Source: JAGKXC01 sp964554385 (lineage in GTDB: Bacteria > Bacteroidota > Bacteroidia > NS11-12g > UBA955). From it: 64,000 nt of DNA. The notes under the pieces are model-generated. The model saw only the letters and a list, made by a program, of their open reading frames with translations, was not told where the DNA came from and did no database searches. Made by a program: the position numbers and the translations under genes. The stretch's first letter is position 1, and every line of letters starts with the position of its first letter. Shown here in pieces: positions 36,266 through 43,945 of this stretch. Where the stretch lies: assembly GCA_964554385.1 (NCBI GenBank), contig CAZKOM010000004.1:1-64000 (forward strand), written 5' to 3'.

Positions 36266-36915
36266 CGTTTGCGCATCAACGTTAAACCATCTCGGATTGG
36301 TATTAAAATAGTTTCAAATTCCGTTAAGCTTTGAGCATACACATTGAATTCGTGCATGTTTTTCGTGTCTTTATCCGTAATTCTATCAGATTCTATTACC
36401 ACCCGATTACTCCAAAGGGTGTTGTCAAATAACAAAATTCCATTATCACTTAGGAGTTTTTTTGTTATTTCTAGATAATTTTTGTAATTGGTTTTGTCTG
36501 CATCTACGAAAATGAAATCAAAATTTTTGGTTTCATCCCAATCGGCAAGAATATCTAGTGCATTTCCACCGTGCCAATGTACAAGATGATCTTTTTGGTG
36601 TTGTTTCCAAAAGTTTTTTGTTTTCCATAGGGTTTCGGCATCGGCTTCAATAGAATGTATTTCACTGCCTTGAGGTAGATTTTTTACTAAGCAGGCGGTG
36701 GCATAACCGGTAAAAGTGCCAATTTCCAATACCCGTTTTGGTTGATGGATAGCTACAAGTTGACTTAAAAGTAATCCTTGAAGGTGTTCGCTTAACATTC
36801 TTGGATTAATCATTTTTTTCCAAGTAAAATGGTGGATAGCCTGTAAAAACGGGTCTTCAGGCGTAGAATGATTCGCCGAATAATCGTGAATTGAAGTATG
36901 CCAATTGCTATGCAT
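36262..36915 (-). CDS. O-methyltransferase (class I SAM-dependent)
   Basis: A 217-residue catechol-O-methyltransferase-like enzyme. SAM-binding motifs are VLEIGTFTGYATACLVKNLP near residue 65, IHSIEADAETLWK and FDFIFVDADKTNYKNYLEI near 135, and LLSDNGILLFDNTLWSNRVV near 160. Start ATG 36915 (MHSNWHTSIHDYSANHS) fits family length; the longer frame from 36981 adds a poorly conserved leader. The substrate is not predictable by eye. The stop codon overlaps the MarR stop by 4 bp. Confidence 0.85.
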   Translation of the reverse strand: MHSNWHTSIHDYSANHSTPEDPFLQAIHHFTWKKMINPRMLSEHLQGLLLSQLVAIHQPKRVLEIGTFTGYATACLVKNLPQGSEIHSIEADAETLWKTKNFWKQHQKDHLVHWHGGNALDILADWDETKNFDFIFVDADKTNYKNYLEITKKLLSDNGILLFDNTLWSNRVVIESDRITDKDTKNMHEFNVYAQSLTEFETILIPIRDGLTLMRKR

Positions 36916-36991
36916 GAAAGTAATACAAAAATGAACTTGTTTTTTTAAAGGAAAAACATATTTTCGCGTTGAATTAATCAAGAGGCAAATT

Positions 36992-37213
36992 ATGTACTGG
37001 ACACTTGAATTGGTAAGTTATCTTGACGATGCTCCATGGCCTGCAACAAAGGACGAATTAATTGATTATGCAATTCGTTCTGGAGCACCTTTGGAAGTGA
37101 TAGAGAACTTACAAGAACTGGAAGATGATGGTGAGCCTTACGAGAGTATCGAGGAGATTTGGAGTGATTATCCAACGGACGATGACTATTTCTTCAACGA
37201 AGACGAGTTATAA
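36992..37213 (+). CDS. DUF2795 family small protein
   Basis: A 73-residue acidic protein matching DUF2795: MYWTLELVSYLDDAPWPATKDELIDYAIRSGAPLEVIENLQEL then an acidic tail rich in Asp/Glu (DDGEPYESIEEIW, ending FFNEDEL). The family is widespread in Bacteroidota with no established function. It reads away from the O-methyltransferase gene (76 nt gap) and ends in front of a bidirectional terminator shared with hflX. The full ORF has no signal or membrane segment. Confidence 0.8.
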   Translation: MYWTLELVSYLDDAPWPATKDELIDYAIRSGAPLEVIENLQELEDDGEPYESIEEIWSDYPTDDDYFFNEDEL

Positions 37214-37241
37214 CTCCTCAGACTTGTAAGATTACTACATT

Positions 37242-37270
37242 AAAGACCGTCTTAATAGGCGGTCTTTTTT
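37242..37270. terminator. Terminator between DUF2795 and hflX
   Basis: An 8-bp stem, AAAGACCG (37242-37249) with CGGTCTTT (37260-37267), followed by T residues on the plus strand. On the minus strand the A-rich start also reads as T, so it can serve both convergent genes. It overlaps the last codons of hflX. Confidence 0.82.
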
Positions 37271-38418
37271 AATAGTAGGGATACGATAGTATCGCGTAAC
37301 TTTTGAATATTCGATTGTTCGGATGCGGAAATAAATACCGCAGGGGCATTTTCTTTTGCGATCCAACTTTTTTCAAATTGATCGATGGATAATCCTGAGG
37401 ATCCCACAAAAAAGTCATCGGGTTTCCCTTTGAAAGCATCCACTTTATTAAATACAATTAATTCTTGCTTATTAGAAGCACCAATTGCATGCAGTATCTC
37501 GGTGACTGCCTGCATTTGTTTTTCAAAGTTGGGATTAGAGATATCTACTACGTGTACTAATAAATCTGTTTCTATGGCTTCGGCCAATGTACTTTTGAAA
37601 CTCTCAATCAGTAAAGTTGGCAGTTTTCTAATAAATCCTACCGTATCGGAAAGTAGGAAAGGGATTACTTTTCCGTCCTGTTCAGGATGATGAAAAACCA
37701 CTTTTCGAACGGTTGAATCTAACGTAGCAAACAATTTATTTTCTACCAAAACATCGGAACGAGAAAGCAAGTTCATGATGGTACTTTTACCAACATTGGT
37801 ATATCCAACCAAGGCAACGCGGTAGGTATTTTCTCGGGATTTTCTTTGCGTAACCCCAATTTTTTCAATTTGAGCTAGTTTATCCTTCAGTAAACTAATG
37901 CGATTTCTTAGTGCTCTTCGGTCTGTTTCGATTTCAGTTTCACCCGGACCTTTCATTCCAATACCCCCTTTTTGTTTCGAAAGGTGGGTCCACATACCGG
38001 TTAATCTTGGCAACATAAAAATGCTTTGGGCTAATTCAACTTGTGTTTTTGCCTGTGCTGTTTTTGCATTCGCCGCAAATATGTCTAGGATTAAATGAGT
38101 TCGCGTAATGACTTTAACATTGTTTAGTTCTGTTTCGATATTTTTAATTTGAGCCGGTGATAAATCATCGTCAAAAACTGCCATATCTACATTGTTTTGC
38201 TTACAGTAATCGCTAATTTCTTGTAATTTTCCTTTGCCAATGTAAGTTTTAGGATGGGGATGTTCTAATTTTTGGGTAAATCGTTTAATGGGGGTACCGC
38301 CACTAGTAATGATAAGTTGTTCCAATTCATCCAATGTTTCCTCCATTGGAAAATCAGATTTTTGGGTTTCAACGCCAACCGTTATGGCTTTTTCTATGCT
38401 TTTTGGAGTATCTTTCAA
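37252..38418 (-). CDS. hflX: Ribosome-associated GTPase HflX
   Basis: A 388-residue HflX GTPase, which binds the 50S subunit and rescues stalled ribosomes. The N-terminal domain has VGVETQKSDFPMEETLDELEQLI, TYIGKGKLQEI and DDDLSPAQIKNIE. G motifs: G1 GYTNVGKSTI near residue 205, G3 DTVGFIRKLPTLLIESFKSTL near 245, and G4 NKVD near 330. The start is TTG 38418. Length is normal, and a TAATTTTG -7 box lies 32 nt upstream (38451-38458 on the minus strand). It is divergent from the next gene. Confidence 0.93.
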   Translation of the reverse strand: MKDTPKSIEKAITVGVETQKSDFPMEETLDELEQLIITSGGTPIKRFTQKLEHPHPKTYIGKGKLQEISDYCKQNNVDMAVFDDDLSPAQIKNIETELNNVKVITRTHLILDIFAANAKTAQAKTQVELAQSIFMLPRLTGMWTHLSKQKGGIGMKGPGETEIETDRRALRNRISLLKDKLAQIEKIGVTQRKSRENTYRVALVGYTNVGKSTIMNLLSRSDVLVENKLFATLDSTVRKVVFHHPEQDGKVIPFLLSDTVGFIRKLPTLLIESFKSTLAEAIETDLLVHVVDISNPNFEKQMQAVTEILHAIGASNKQELIVFNKVDAFKGKPDDFFVGSSGLSIDQFEKSWIAKENAPAVFISASEQSNIQKLRDTIVSLLLKKTAY

Positions 38419-38513
38419 GGAGTAGGGAGTAAAATGTTAAAAAAGGAGTACAAAATTAAGGTTCACTTTGGGATTATCCCTCCTAGCGATGAAATTTGGA
38501 GAATATTATCTCT

Positions 38514-40016
38514 ATGAAGAAAACCACTACCCTACTTTTGGCGTTTATATTGGGTTCGTTTTCTTTAATCGGCCAGTCGATTTTCATTTCGAATAAATCT
38601 CGACTAAATAATAAACGAAATCAATTTCATCGGCCCATTGGATTGTATCAGGATCAAATGTTTACACTGGATTTTTCTAGTTACAATTTGGAATCGGGTT
38701 TTACATTGGAGCGCTACGATGCACAGTTAGGATTTTCTAAAAGCCGAGATTTTAAAGTGGCAAGTAGAAATTGGGTTTTGAAGGTTTTTTTGTCTGATTC
38801 GATGATTTTTTGGGTAACCATTAATAGACAGAAACGAGGACAAATAGAAGTTAATTTACACTCAATTTCTACTACATTAGATGGTGAACCTCAGCAACAT
38901 TCATTAGGGGTATATGATTGGGGGGAGATTGGGTCAGGGGATATATGGGTTGATTTTTCTCAAGATCGTAAGAAATGGGTTTTGGCAGTTTTGTACAATA
39001 GCTCAAGTAAAGGTTTTCAGCCTTCGGCTAGGGTTGGATTTCTAATTGCTGATATCCAAAGCAAGTACCGCTATTTGGATACTACCTTAGATACCAGAAA
39101 TTCTGCCTATGAGTTGGAATGGAAGTCGTTAGAAATTAATAATAACAGTGAAGTAGCTGCATGTTTTTTTGATGATGAGCGATTGGAAAAGACCTCATTA
39201 TTTTCTGGTAAGCGGCAGGAAAAAAGCGAGGCATATCAATATTTGCTGGTTAAACAGTTCATACAACAGGGTGTTTGCGAGGCTAGTGGAAATATTCGCG
39301 ATGCGATGATTTATTGTCATCCAATCTCGGGCAATTTTTATATTGCCGGATATTTTCAAGAAACAGATTCTAAGGGATTGGATGGATGTTTTATTCGGTC
39401 TTTACAGTTGTCCAAGGATAGTTTGGTTTTATTGCATTGGTTTTCAGACAGTGAACAGCGGACGTTAATGAGCAATTTGAATTCGCGTAAAAGTGAGAAA
39501 GTACAGAATTTCGAAATACGGGACGTAATTGCTTTAGATAATGGTGGTTGGCTGTTGATTGGGGAACAATATTATGTAACGAGGCAGATGGAGACCTATT
39601 ATGTGAACGGATTGCCTCAAAATACAACGCGGCAATTCTATCATTATGGTAATTTAGGATTAAATTTTTTAAATGTTGATTTGGAAAAGCATGGCGAACC
39701 CATTGATTCGGTTGTAGTAATTTCAAAAAATCAGGTTTCTTCCAATTCTGGGGCTCATTTACTAGGTTATGGCATGTACATATGTAAGAATACCATAAAT
39801 TTCATCTATAACGATAGTGAGACGGAGGCAAATCGTATCATGCATATTAAAATTAACAATAAATTGGATATGGAGCGTGGTTGGTTGTTTAGACAAGAGA
39901 GTATTATTGGAGAAATCATACCCGATGAAGGGAAGCAGATTGATTATTGTATGTTTGCAGTACCAGTAATTCGAAGTAAAGAATGGTACTGGATGCAGAT
40001 TTTATCCGATGATTGA
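38514..40016 (+). CDS. Exported protein of unknown function
   Basis: A 500-residue protein with a clean signal peptide from ATG 38514 (KKTTTLLLAFILGSFSLIGQ). The rest is soluble and rich in beta-strand-like stretches (DFSSYNLESGFTLERYD, FYIAGYFQETDSKGLDGCF, WWLLIGEQYYVTR-like GGWLLIGEQYYVTRQM), which could be a beta-propeller, but no signature repeat is clear. I cannot assign a family. The final codons overlap the next gene by 8 bp, so the two are probably translated together. Confidence 0.65.
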   Translation: MKKTTTLLLAFILGSFSLIGQSIFISNKSRLNNKRNQFHRPIGLYQDQMFTLDFSSYNLESGFTLERYDAQLGFSKSRDFKVASRNWVLKVFLSDSMIFWVTINRQKRGQIEVNLHSISTTLDGEPQQHSLGVYDWGEIGSGDIWVDFSQDRKKWVLAVLYNSSSKGFQPSARVGFLIADIQSKYRYLDTTLDTRNSAYELEWKSLEINNNSEVAACFFDDERLEKTSLFSGKRQEKSEAYQYLLVKQFIQQGVCEASGNIRDAMIYCHPISGNFYIAGYFQETDSKGLDGCFIRSLQLSKDSLVLLHWFSDSEQRTLMSNLNSRKSEKVQNFEIRDVIALDNGGWLLIGEQYYVTRQMETYYVNGLPQNTTRQFYHYGNLGLNFLNVDLEKHGEPIDSVVVISKNQVSSNSGAHLLGYGMYICKNTINFIYNDSETEANRIMHIKINNKLDMERGWLFRQESIIGEIIPDEGKQIDYCMFAVPVIRSKEWYWMQILSDD

Positions 40017-40998
40017 GCAGTTTAGGCAAAATAAATTAGGCATTGGCGTATTGCTGTTTATCGCCGCGTTGTTGGTACGCGTTTTTTTGTTATTGCTAGT
40101 AAAATCCAATCCTCTTCCAATTAATAATATTGGCGTTTTTGATGGGGCGATACAGTGGTTAAACAGCCATTTGTATATTTCAATGGCTATTTCCTTTTTA
40201 CTGTTAATATTTCAGTCTTATTTGGTTAATTCCATATGTATCGGTTCTGGCGCGTTGCAAGGTAGTGGCATTTTAGGGACCTATTTCTTCTTATTATTGA
40301 ATACATTGTTTATTGAAAATGTGTTTTTTTCAATCGGACAAATTGGTAATTTGTTCATCCTGTTAGGTCTTAATTTCTTGTTTCGTTTAAAAGAGGGCTA
40401 CGATACTCGATTATTATTCTACAGTGCATTTTTATTTGGTATCGGTATTCTATTTATTCCAGATCATATATGGATATTAGTATTTGTCATTTTAGGTATT
40501 TTAATATTCAAAGCCATTGTATTTAAAGATGTTATCGCCGTGGTATTAGGGTTGATTATGCCTTTGTATATTACTAAATCACTGTGGTATTTATTTAACC
40601 TACAATCCGTGGAAATTGGAAATTTAGAGGTGGTTCAACTGTCACTTCAGTCTCTATTGAGTTTAGGGTTATTTCCTAATACGGACTACATTGTCATGGG
40701 AATATTTTTACTTGCTGCGTTATTGGGTTTATTCCAACAAATAGGCACCTACTTTAATCGCAATATTGAAGCTAGACGGAGTATATCATTAAACGCTCTT
40801 TTCTTTGCTTATAGTTTATTTATGTTGCTTTTGCATTGGAGAAATCTCGCACAGTTCCACATGTTAATTTCCATTCCATCAACATTTTTACTTGTGAATT
40901 TCTTCAATGAAGATAGGATTGGTTTGTGGAAACGATTTATCAATTTATTGTTACTTGTTTTAGCAATATTCTCCTTGGTAGGTCGTTTTTTGATTTAA
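40009..40998 (+). CDS. Polytopic membrane protein, DUF6427-like
   Basis: A 329-residue integral membrane protein with about nine to ten hydrophobic segments, for example LGIGVLLFIAALLVRVFLLLLV, ISFLLLIFQSYLVNSICIG, HIWILVFVILGILIFKAIV and LINLLLLVLAIFSLVGRFLI at the end. The pattern of helices and the YFFLLLNTLFIENVFF and NLFILLGLNFLFRLK stretches recall DUF6427, a Bacteroidota-only family of unknown function. The match is from memory and is moderate. It is coupled to the upstream exported protein by an 8-bp overlap, and its stop interlocks with the convergent gene. Confidence 0.6.
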   Translation: MIEQFRQNKLGIGVLLFIAALLVRVFLLLLVKSNPLPINNIGVFDGAIQWLNSHLYISMAISFLLLIFQSYLVNSICIGSGALQGSGILGTYFFLLLNTLFIENVFFSIGQIGNLFILLGLNFLFRLKEGYDTRLLFYSAFLFGIGILFIPDHIWILVFVILGILIFKAIVFKDVIAVVLGLIMPLYITKSLWYLFNLQSVEIGNLEVVQLSLQSLLSLGLFPNTDYIVMGIFLLAALLGLFQQIGTYFNRNIEARRSISLNALFFAYSLFMLLLHWRNLAQFHMLISIPSTFLLVNFFNEDRIGLWKRFINLLLLVLAIFSLVGRFLI

Positions 40999-41681
40999 AG
41001 ATTATTTTTAAGCGAGTTCAATAAATCAATTTCCTGGCAATTTGCGATAATGTCCTTTTCTATTTCGTTTAAGGCAGTAATAATAGGATTTGTATTATTG
41101 GGATGCCAGGGCGTTGGAATAGCTAGAGAGTGATGTATTCTATGTATAGCGTAAGTGATTCCCGAAAATTCCCGATAATGAAATAGGTATTGGGATTCTA
41201 AGAATTTATCAAATCGTTGAAGAAATAACTCTTTATCTTTATGATTGAGCAATGTTAGTAATGCTTTATAACATTGCCTTTGTTCTGCAAGTGTATTGTA
41301 GAATTCATAAAGGCTATTTAAGTGATTATCTATAAGTATTTTATCGATAATTAATTCTACTGAAACATGAAGGGAAAACCACCATCGCTCTAAGCCATGC
41401 GTGGCACCCAATTTACTCCAAGATTCTCGATGGTTTTGGTAAATATTTTCGAAAAATTTAGATTGATGAAACAGCTTATCTCTTTCAACATGTTGCCATC
41501 CGCCATCGCAAAAAGCCATTAGATTTGCCGAAATTATTTCTTCATTATTTTTAAGAGAAAGCCACGAGATACGGTTATTATTTGGTAAAAAATGCCTCAA
41601 TAAATCTGGGGCAATCAAAGCGGCATTAAATTGTGGTTGATTTGATTTTCTATCAACTAAAAAGTGAGCAAAAAAGTTCAT
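40995..41681 (-). CDS. Conserved protein resembling ACP phosphodiesterase (DUF479)
   Basis: A 228-residue all-helical protein. The start MNFFAHFLVDRKSNQPQFNAALIAPDLLR has the layout of the DUF479/AcpH family (MNFLAH, then GNFIADF-like), which hydrolyses the phosphopantetheine of acyl carrier protein. Another family-like element is DKLFHQSKFFENIYQNH. Conservation is weak by eye, and an alternative is an unrelated helical protein. It overlaps the convergent membrane protein gene by 4 bp and is divergent from msrB. Confidence 0.4.
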   Translation of the reverse strand: MNFFAHFLVDRKSNQPQFNAALIAPDLLRHFLPNNNRISWLSLKNNEEIISANLMAFCDGGWQHVERDKLFHQSKFFENIYQNHRESWSKLGATHGLERWWFSLHVSVELIIDKILIDNHLNSLYEFYNTLAEQRQCYKALLTLLNHKDKELFLQRFDKFLESQYLFHYREFSGITYAIHRIHHSLAIPTPWHPNNTNPIITALNEIEKDIIANCQEIDLLNSLKNNL

Positions 41682-41738
41682 TTCTAAGGGGAATATAGAA
41701 CGAAATCTTCATTGCGTTGTTTATCTGTTATTATAAAT

Positions 41739-42248
41739 ATGAGATTTTTAACTGTTTCCTTGATTACATTAACGTTGTTTTTTTGCGGCTGCGGTGGTCA
41801 GAAATCGAATAGTATAAACGAATCAGAAAGTAATATTATGGAAAGTAAAAACACATATGACGTTCAGAAATCCGATCAGGAGTGGTTGGAGCAATTAGGT
41901 AGCGAGGCTTTTACAGTTCTACGAAAGAAGGGTACAGAAAGACCTTTTAGTAGTGAATTTGAAACTACATGGGATACGGGAACCTACGTTTGCAAAGGTT
42001 GCGGTCAGGAGTTATTTTACAGCGATACAAAATTTGATGCGGGTTGTGGTTGGCCAAGCTTTTACCAAGCAATAGATAAATCAAAGGTTAGAGAAATTGC
42101 CGATTATTCTCATGGTATGTCTCGAGTGGAGGTTGTGTGTTCTAAATGTGGAGGTCATTTAGGGCATGTTTTTACCGACGGATATGGACAACCTACTGGA
42201 CTTCGATATTGTATTAATGGAATAAGTTTGGGATTCAAGAAGAAATAA
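41739..42248 (+). CDS. msrB: Peptide-methionine (R)-S-oxide reductase, lipoprotein form
   Basis: MsrB (169 residues) reduces methionine R-sulfoxide in proteins. The N-terminus MRFLTVSLITLTLFFCGCGG is a lipoprotein signal with Cys near residue 16-18, so the enzyme should be anchored outside the cytoplasm. The catalytic domain has zinc CxxC pairs in YVCKGCGQELFY and VVCSKCGGHLGHVF, DAGCGWPSFYQAI, and the active-site cysteine in RYCINGISLGF near the end. ATG 41739 is favoured over 41712 because the lipoprotein leader begins there. A partner reductant could be the exported thioredoxin at 53.5 kb, which is only inference. Confidence 0.88.
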   Translation: MRFLTVSLITLTLFFCGCGGQKSNSINESESNIMESKNTYDVQKSDQEWLEQLGSEAFTVLRKKGTERPFSSEFETTWDTGTYVCKGCGQELFYSDTKFDAGCGWPSFYQAIDKSKVREIADYSHGMSRVEVVCSKCGGHLGHVFTDGYGQPTGLRYCINGISLGFKKK

Positions 42249-42273
42249 TCTTGCTATGCGTTAAATTATACTT

Positions 42274-43938
42274 TTAGTCATTTTTACGAGGGTTGTTGGG
42301 TGTTTTATCCAATTGATAAACCAAGAAACTTGGTGATTTGAAAAAAATTGGCAAATTGTAATTATCACCGCCAAGCTTTTCGAGATTATTATTTACAACT
42401 AAGTAATCTGCATTGCAGTTTATTATACTGTCTAGGTGGCTTTGTGAATGTAATTGATGCGGGAAGCGAACCCAGCCTTTATGGTTTAGAAAATAAAGTT
42501 CTTGGGGATTAACACCCGCATTAGAAACAACTAACGATTTAAGAGGTATTTTTTTCCCGATTGTCTCTAATTCCATTTTGTATTTTTCTGATGGCTTAAT
42601 GGATAATTCGTGCATCTGATTCAACAGTGCTTCCGAATTGGCAACAAGTAGAAGGATTGTTATCAAGGTTTTAGCGGAAGTTTTTTTGATTGTAGTTTTT
42701 TGGGTAGTTACTGACTGTACTGTTTCTACTTTCTGTTGAATATATTCTAAACCAAGGGCAGCGATAAATGCCATAAAAGGCATAAACGGAATGATGTAGT
42801 ATGTGTGTTTTGGAAATACATCTCCTGTTTTAATAATGAATATTACGAATACAACTACAAATGCAAAAAACGAAAATTTTACTTTTTTAAAATTATCAAT
42901 ATCAATTAATTGAATATTTTTATTTAAATAATTTGTTGAATATTTGTTTTTGAATAAATAAGCAAGACCTAATAGAAATAATAATAGAGTAACAAATGAA
43001 TAGAATGCTGTAAAATAGAATTTTTCTAATAGTAGTCGCCAATGTGGAACAATTTCTACAAATCCTTCGTAAAGCGATTTAGGATAATAAAGTTGAAAAG
43101 ATTTATTAAGCTCTGGAACCCGATAAAAATACCATATCAAGCCGGGAATAATCGAAATTAAGCACGTTGTTATAAATCGGATTTGAATTAAGTTTGGTGG
43201 AAATTGATTGGATTTTTTGTATTGTTCTACGAGTTTAGGAGTTATGAATACCAGTGTTGCTAGCCATGCAATGGCGGGTAACTTGCTTAGAACAGCCAAG
43301 GAAAAACTCAAAAATATGTATACAAGGTGATGTGGTTTAGTTGTGATTAAATACAGCTGTGCTTGTCTAATTCCTATTAATACCAATGCAATTGAAAAGG
43401 TATCGGGCATAATTTTTCTACTAAATGAGAACCATACGGAGAACAGTAAAATTGCGGAGGTATTTTGGGCGATTTGTTGAGAAAAAGCATGCAATAAGAA
43501 TTGATACAAGGCCCAAACTCCCCAGGTGGAAATAAGTAAATTTATCCATCTACCCTGCCAGTGTTGGTATCCGATGACAGAATTAAAAAAAGCGATTATG
43601 GCTTGAAAAATGGGAAATTCTGAACCAATGAAACCTTCATTATTTCCGGAAAAATCGATTTGTGGATTGAAAAGGTTAAATCCATTGTTTTGTAAGTTTC
43701 GAGCGATCATGGCCGTAACGGTTTGTCGCCAATTATGTCCAATTTCTAGTGGTGGATTGGTTATACCAATGCATTGAATAACTAAGAATACTACTAAAAG
43801 TATGTGTATAAATTGAATTTTATGATAAAAGGGTTTGAAATTCACGGTAAGATTACCTTGATTTAGGTGCTTCGCAATTATACGTTTAAAATTCAAAACA
43901 ATGCTGTTTCGTGGACTTGCTTTGTTGTAAATTGCCAT
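42274..43938 (-). CDS. GT-C type membrane glycosyltransferase (ArnT/PMT-like)
   Basis: A 554-residue polytopic membrane protein. The first luminal loop has NPPLEIGHNWRQTVTAMIARNLQNNGFNLFNPQIDFSG, with the acidic residue and Trp-Arg pattern of GT39/83-type enzymes that use polyprenyl-phosphate sugars. About ten hydrophobic segments follow (for example FLSFSLAVLSKLPAIAWLATLVFI and KKTSAKTLITILLLVANS). The C-terminal 80 residues are soluble. It has the same architecture as the protein at 54963 but no GT2 partner beside it. The product is unknown. It is divergent from polA, 7 nt away. Confidence 0.65.
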   Translation of the reverse strand: MAIYNKASPRNSIVLNFKRIIAKHLNQGNLTVNFKPFYHKIQFIHILLVVFLVIQCIGITNPPLEIGHNWRQTVTAMIARNLQNNGFNLFNPQIDFSGNNEGFIGSEFPIFQAIIAFFNSVIGYQHWQGRWINLLISTWGVWALYQFLLHAFSQQIAQNTSAILLFSVWFSFSRKIMPDTFSIALVLIGIRQAQLYLITTKPHHLVYIFLSFSLAVLSKLPAIAWLATLVFITPKLVEQYKKSNQFPPNLIQIRFITTCLISIIPGLIWYFYRVPELNKSFQLYYPKSLYEGFVEIVPHWRLLLEKFYFTAFYSFVTLLLFLLGLAYLFKNKYSTNYLNKNIQLIDIDNFKKVKFSFFAFVVVFVIFIIKTGDVFPKHTYYIIPFMPFMAFIAALGLEYIQQKVETVQSVTTQKTTIKKTSAKTLITILLLVANSEALLNQMHELSIKPSEKYKMELETIGKKIPLKSLVVSNAGVNPQELYFLNHKGWVRFPHQLHSQSHLDSIINCNADYLVVNNNLEKLGGDNYNLPIFFKSPSFLVYQLDKTPNNPRKND

Positions 43939-43945
43939 TCATTTT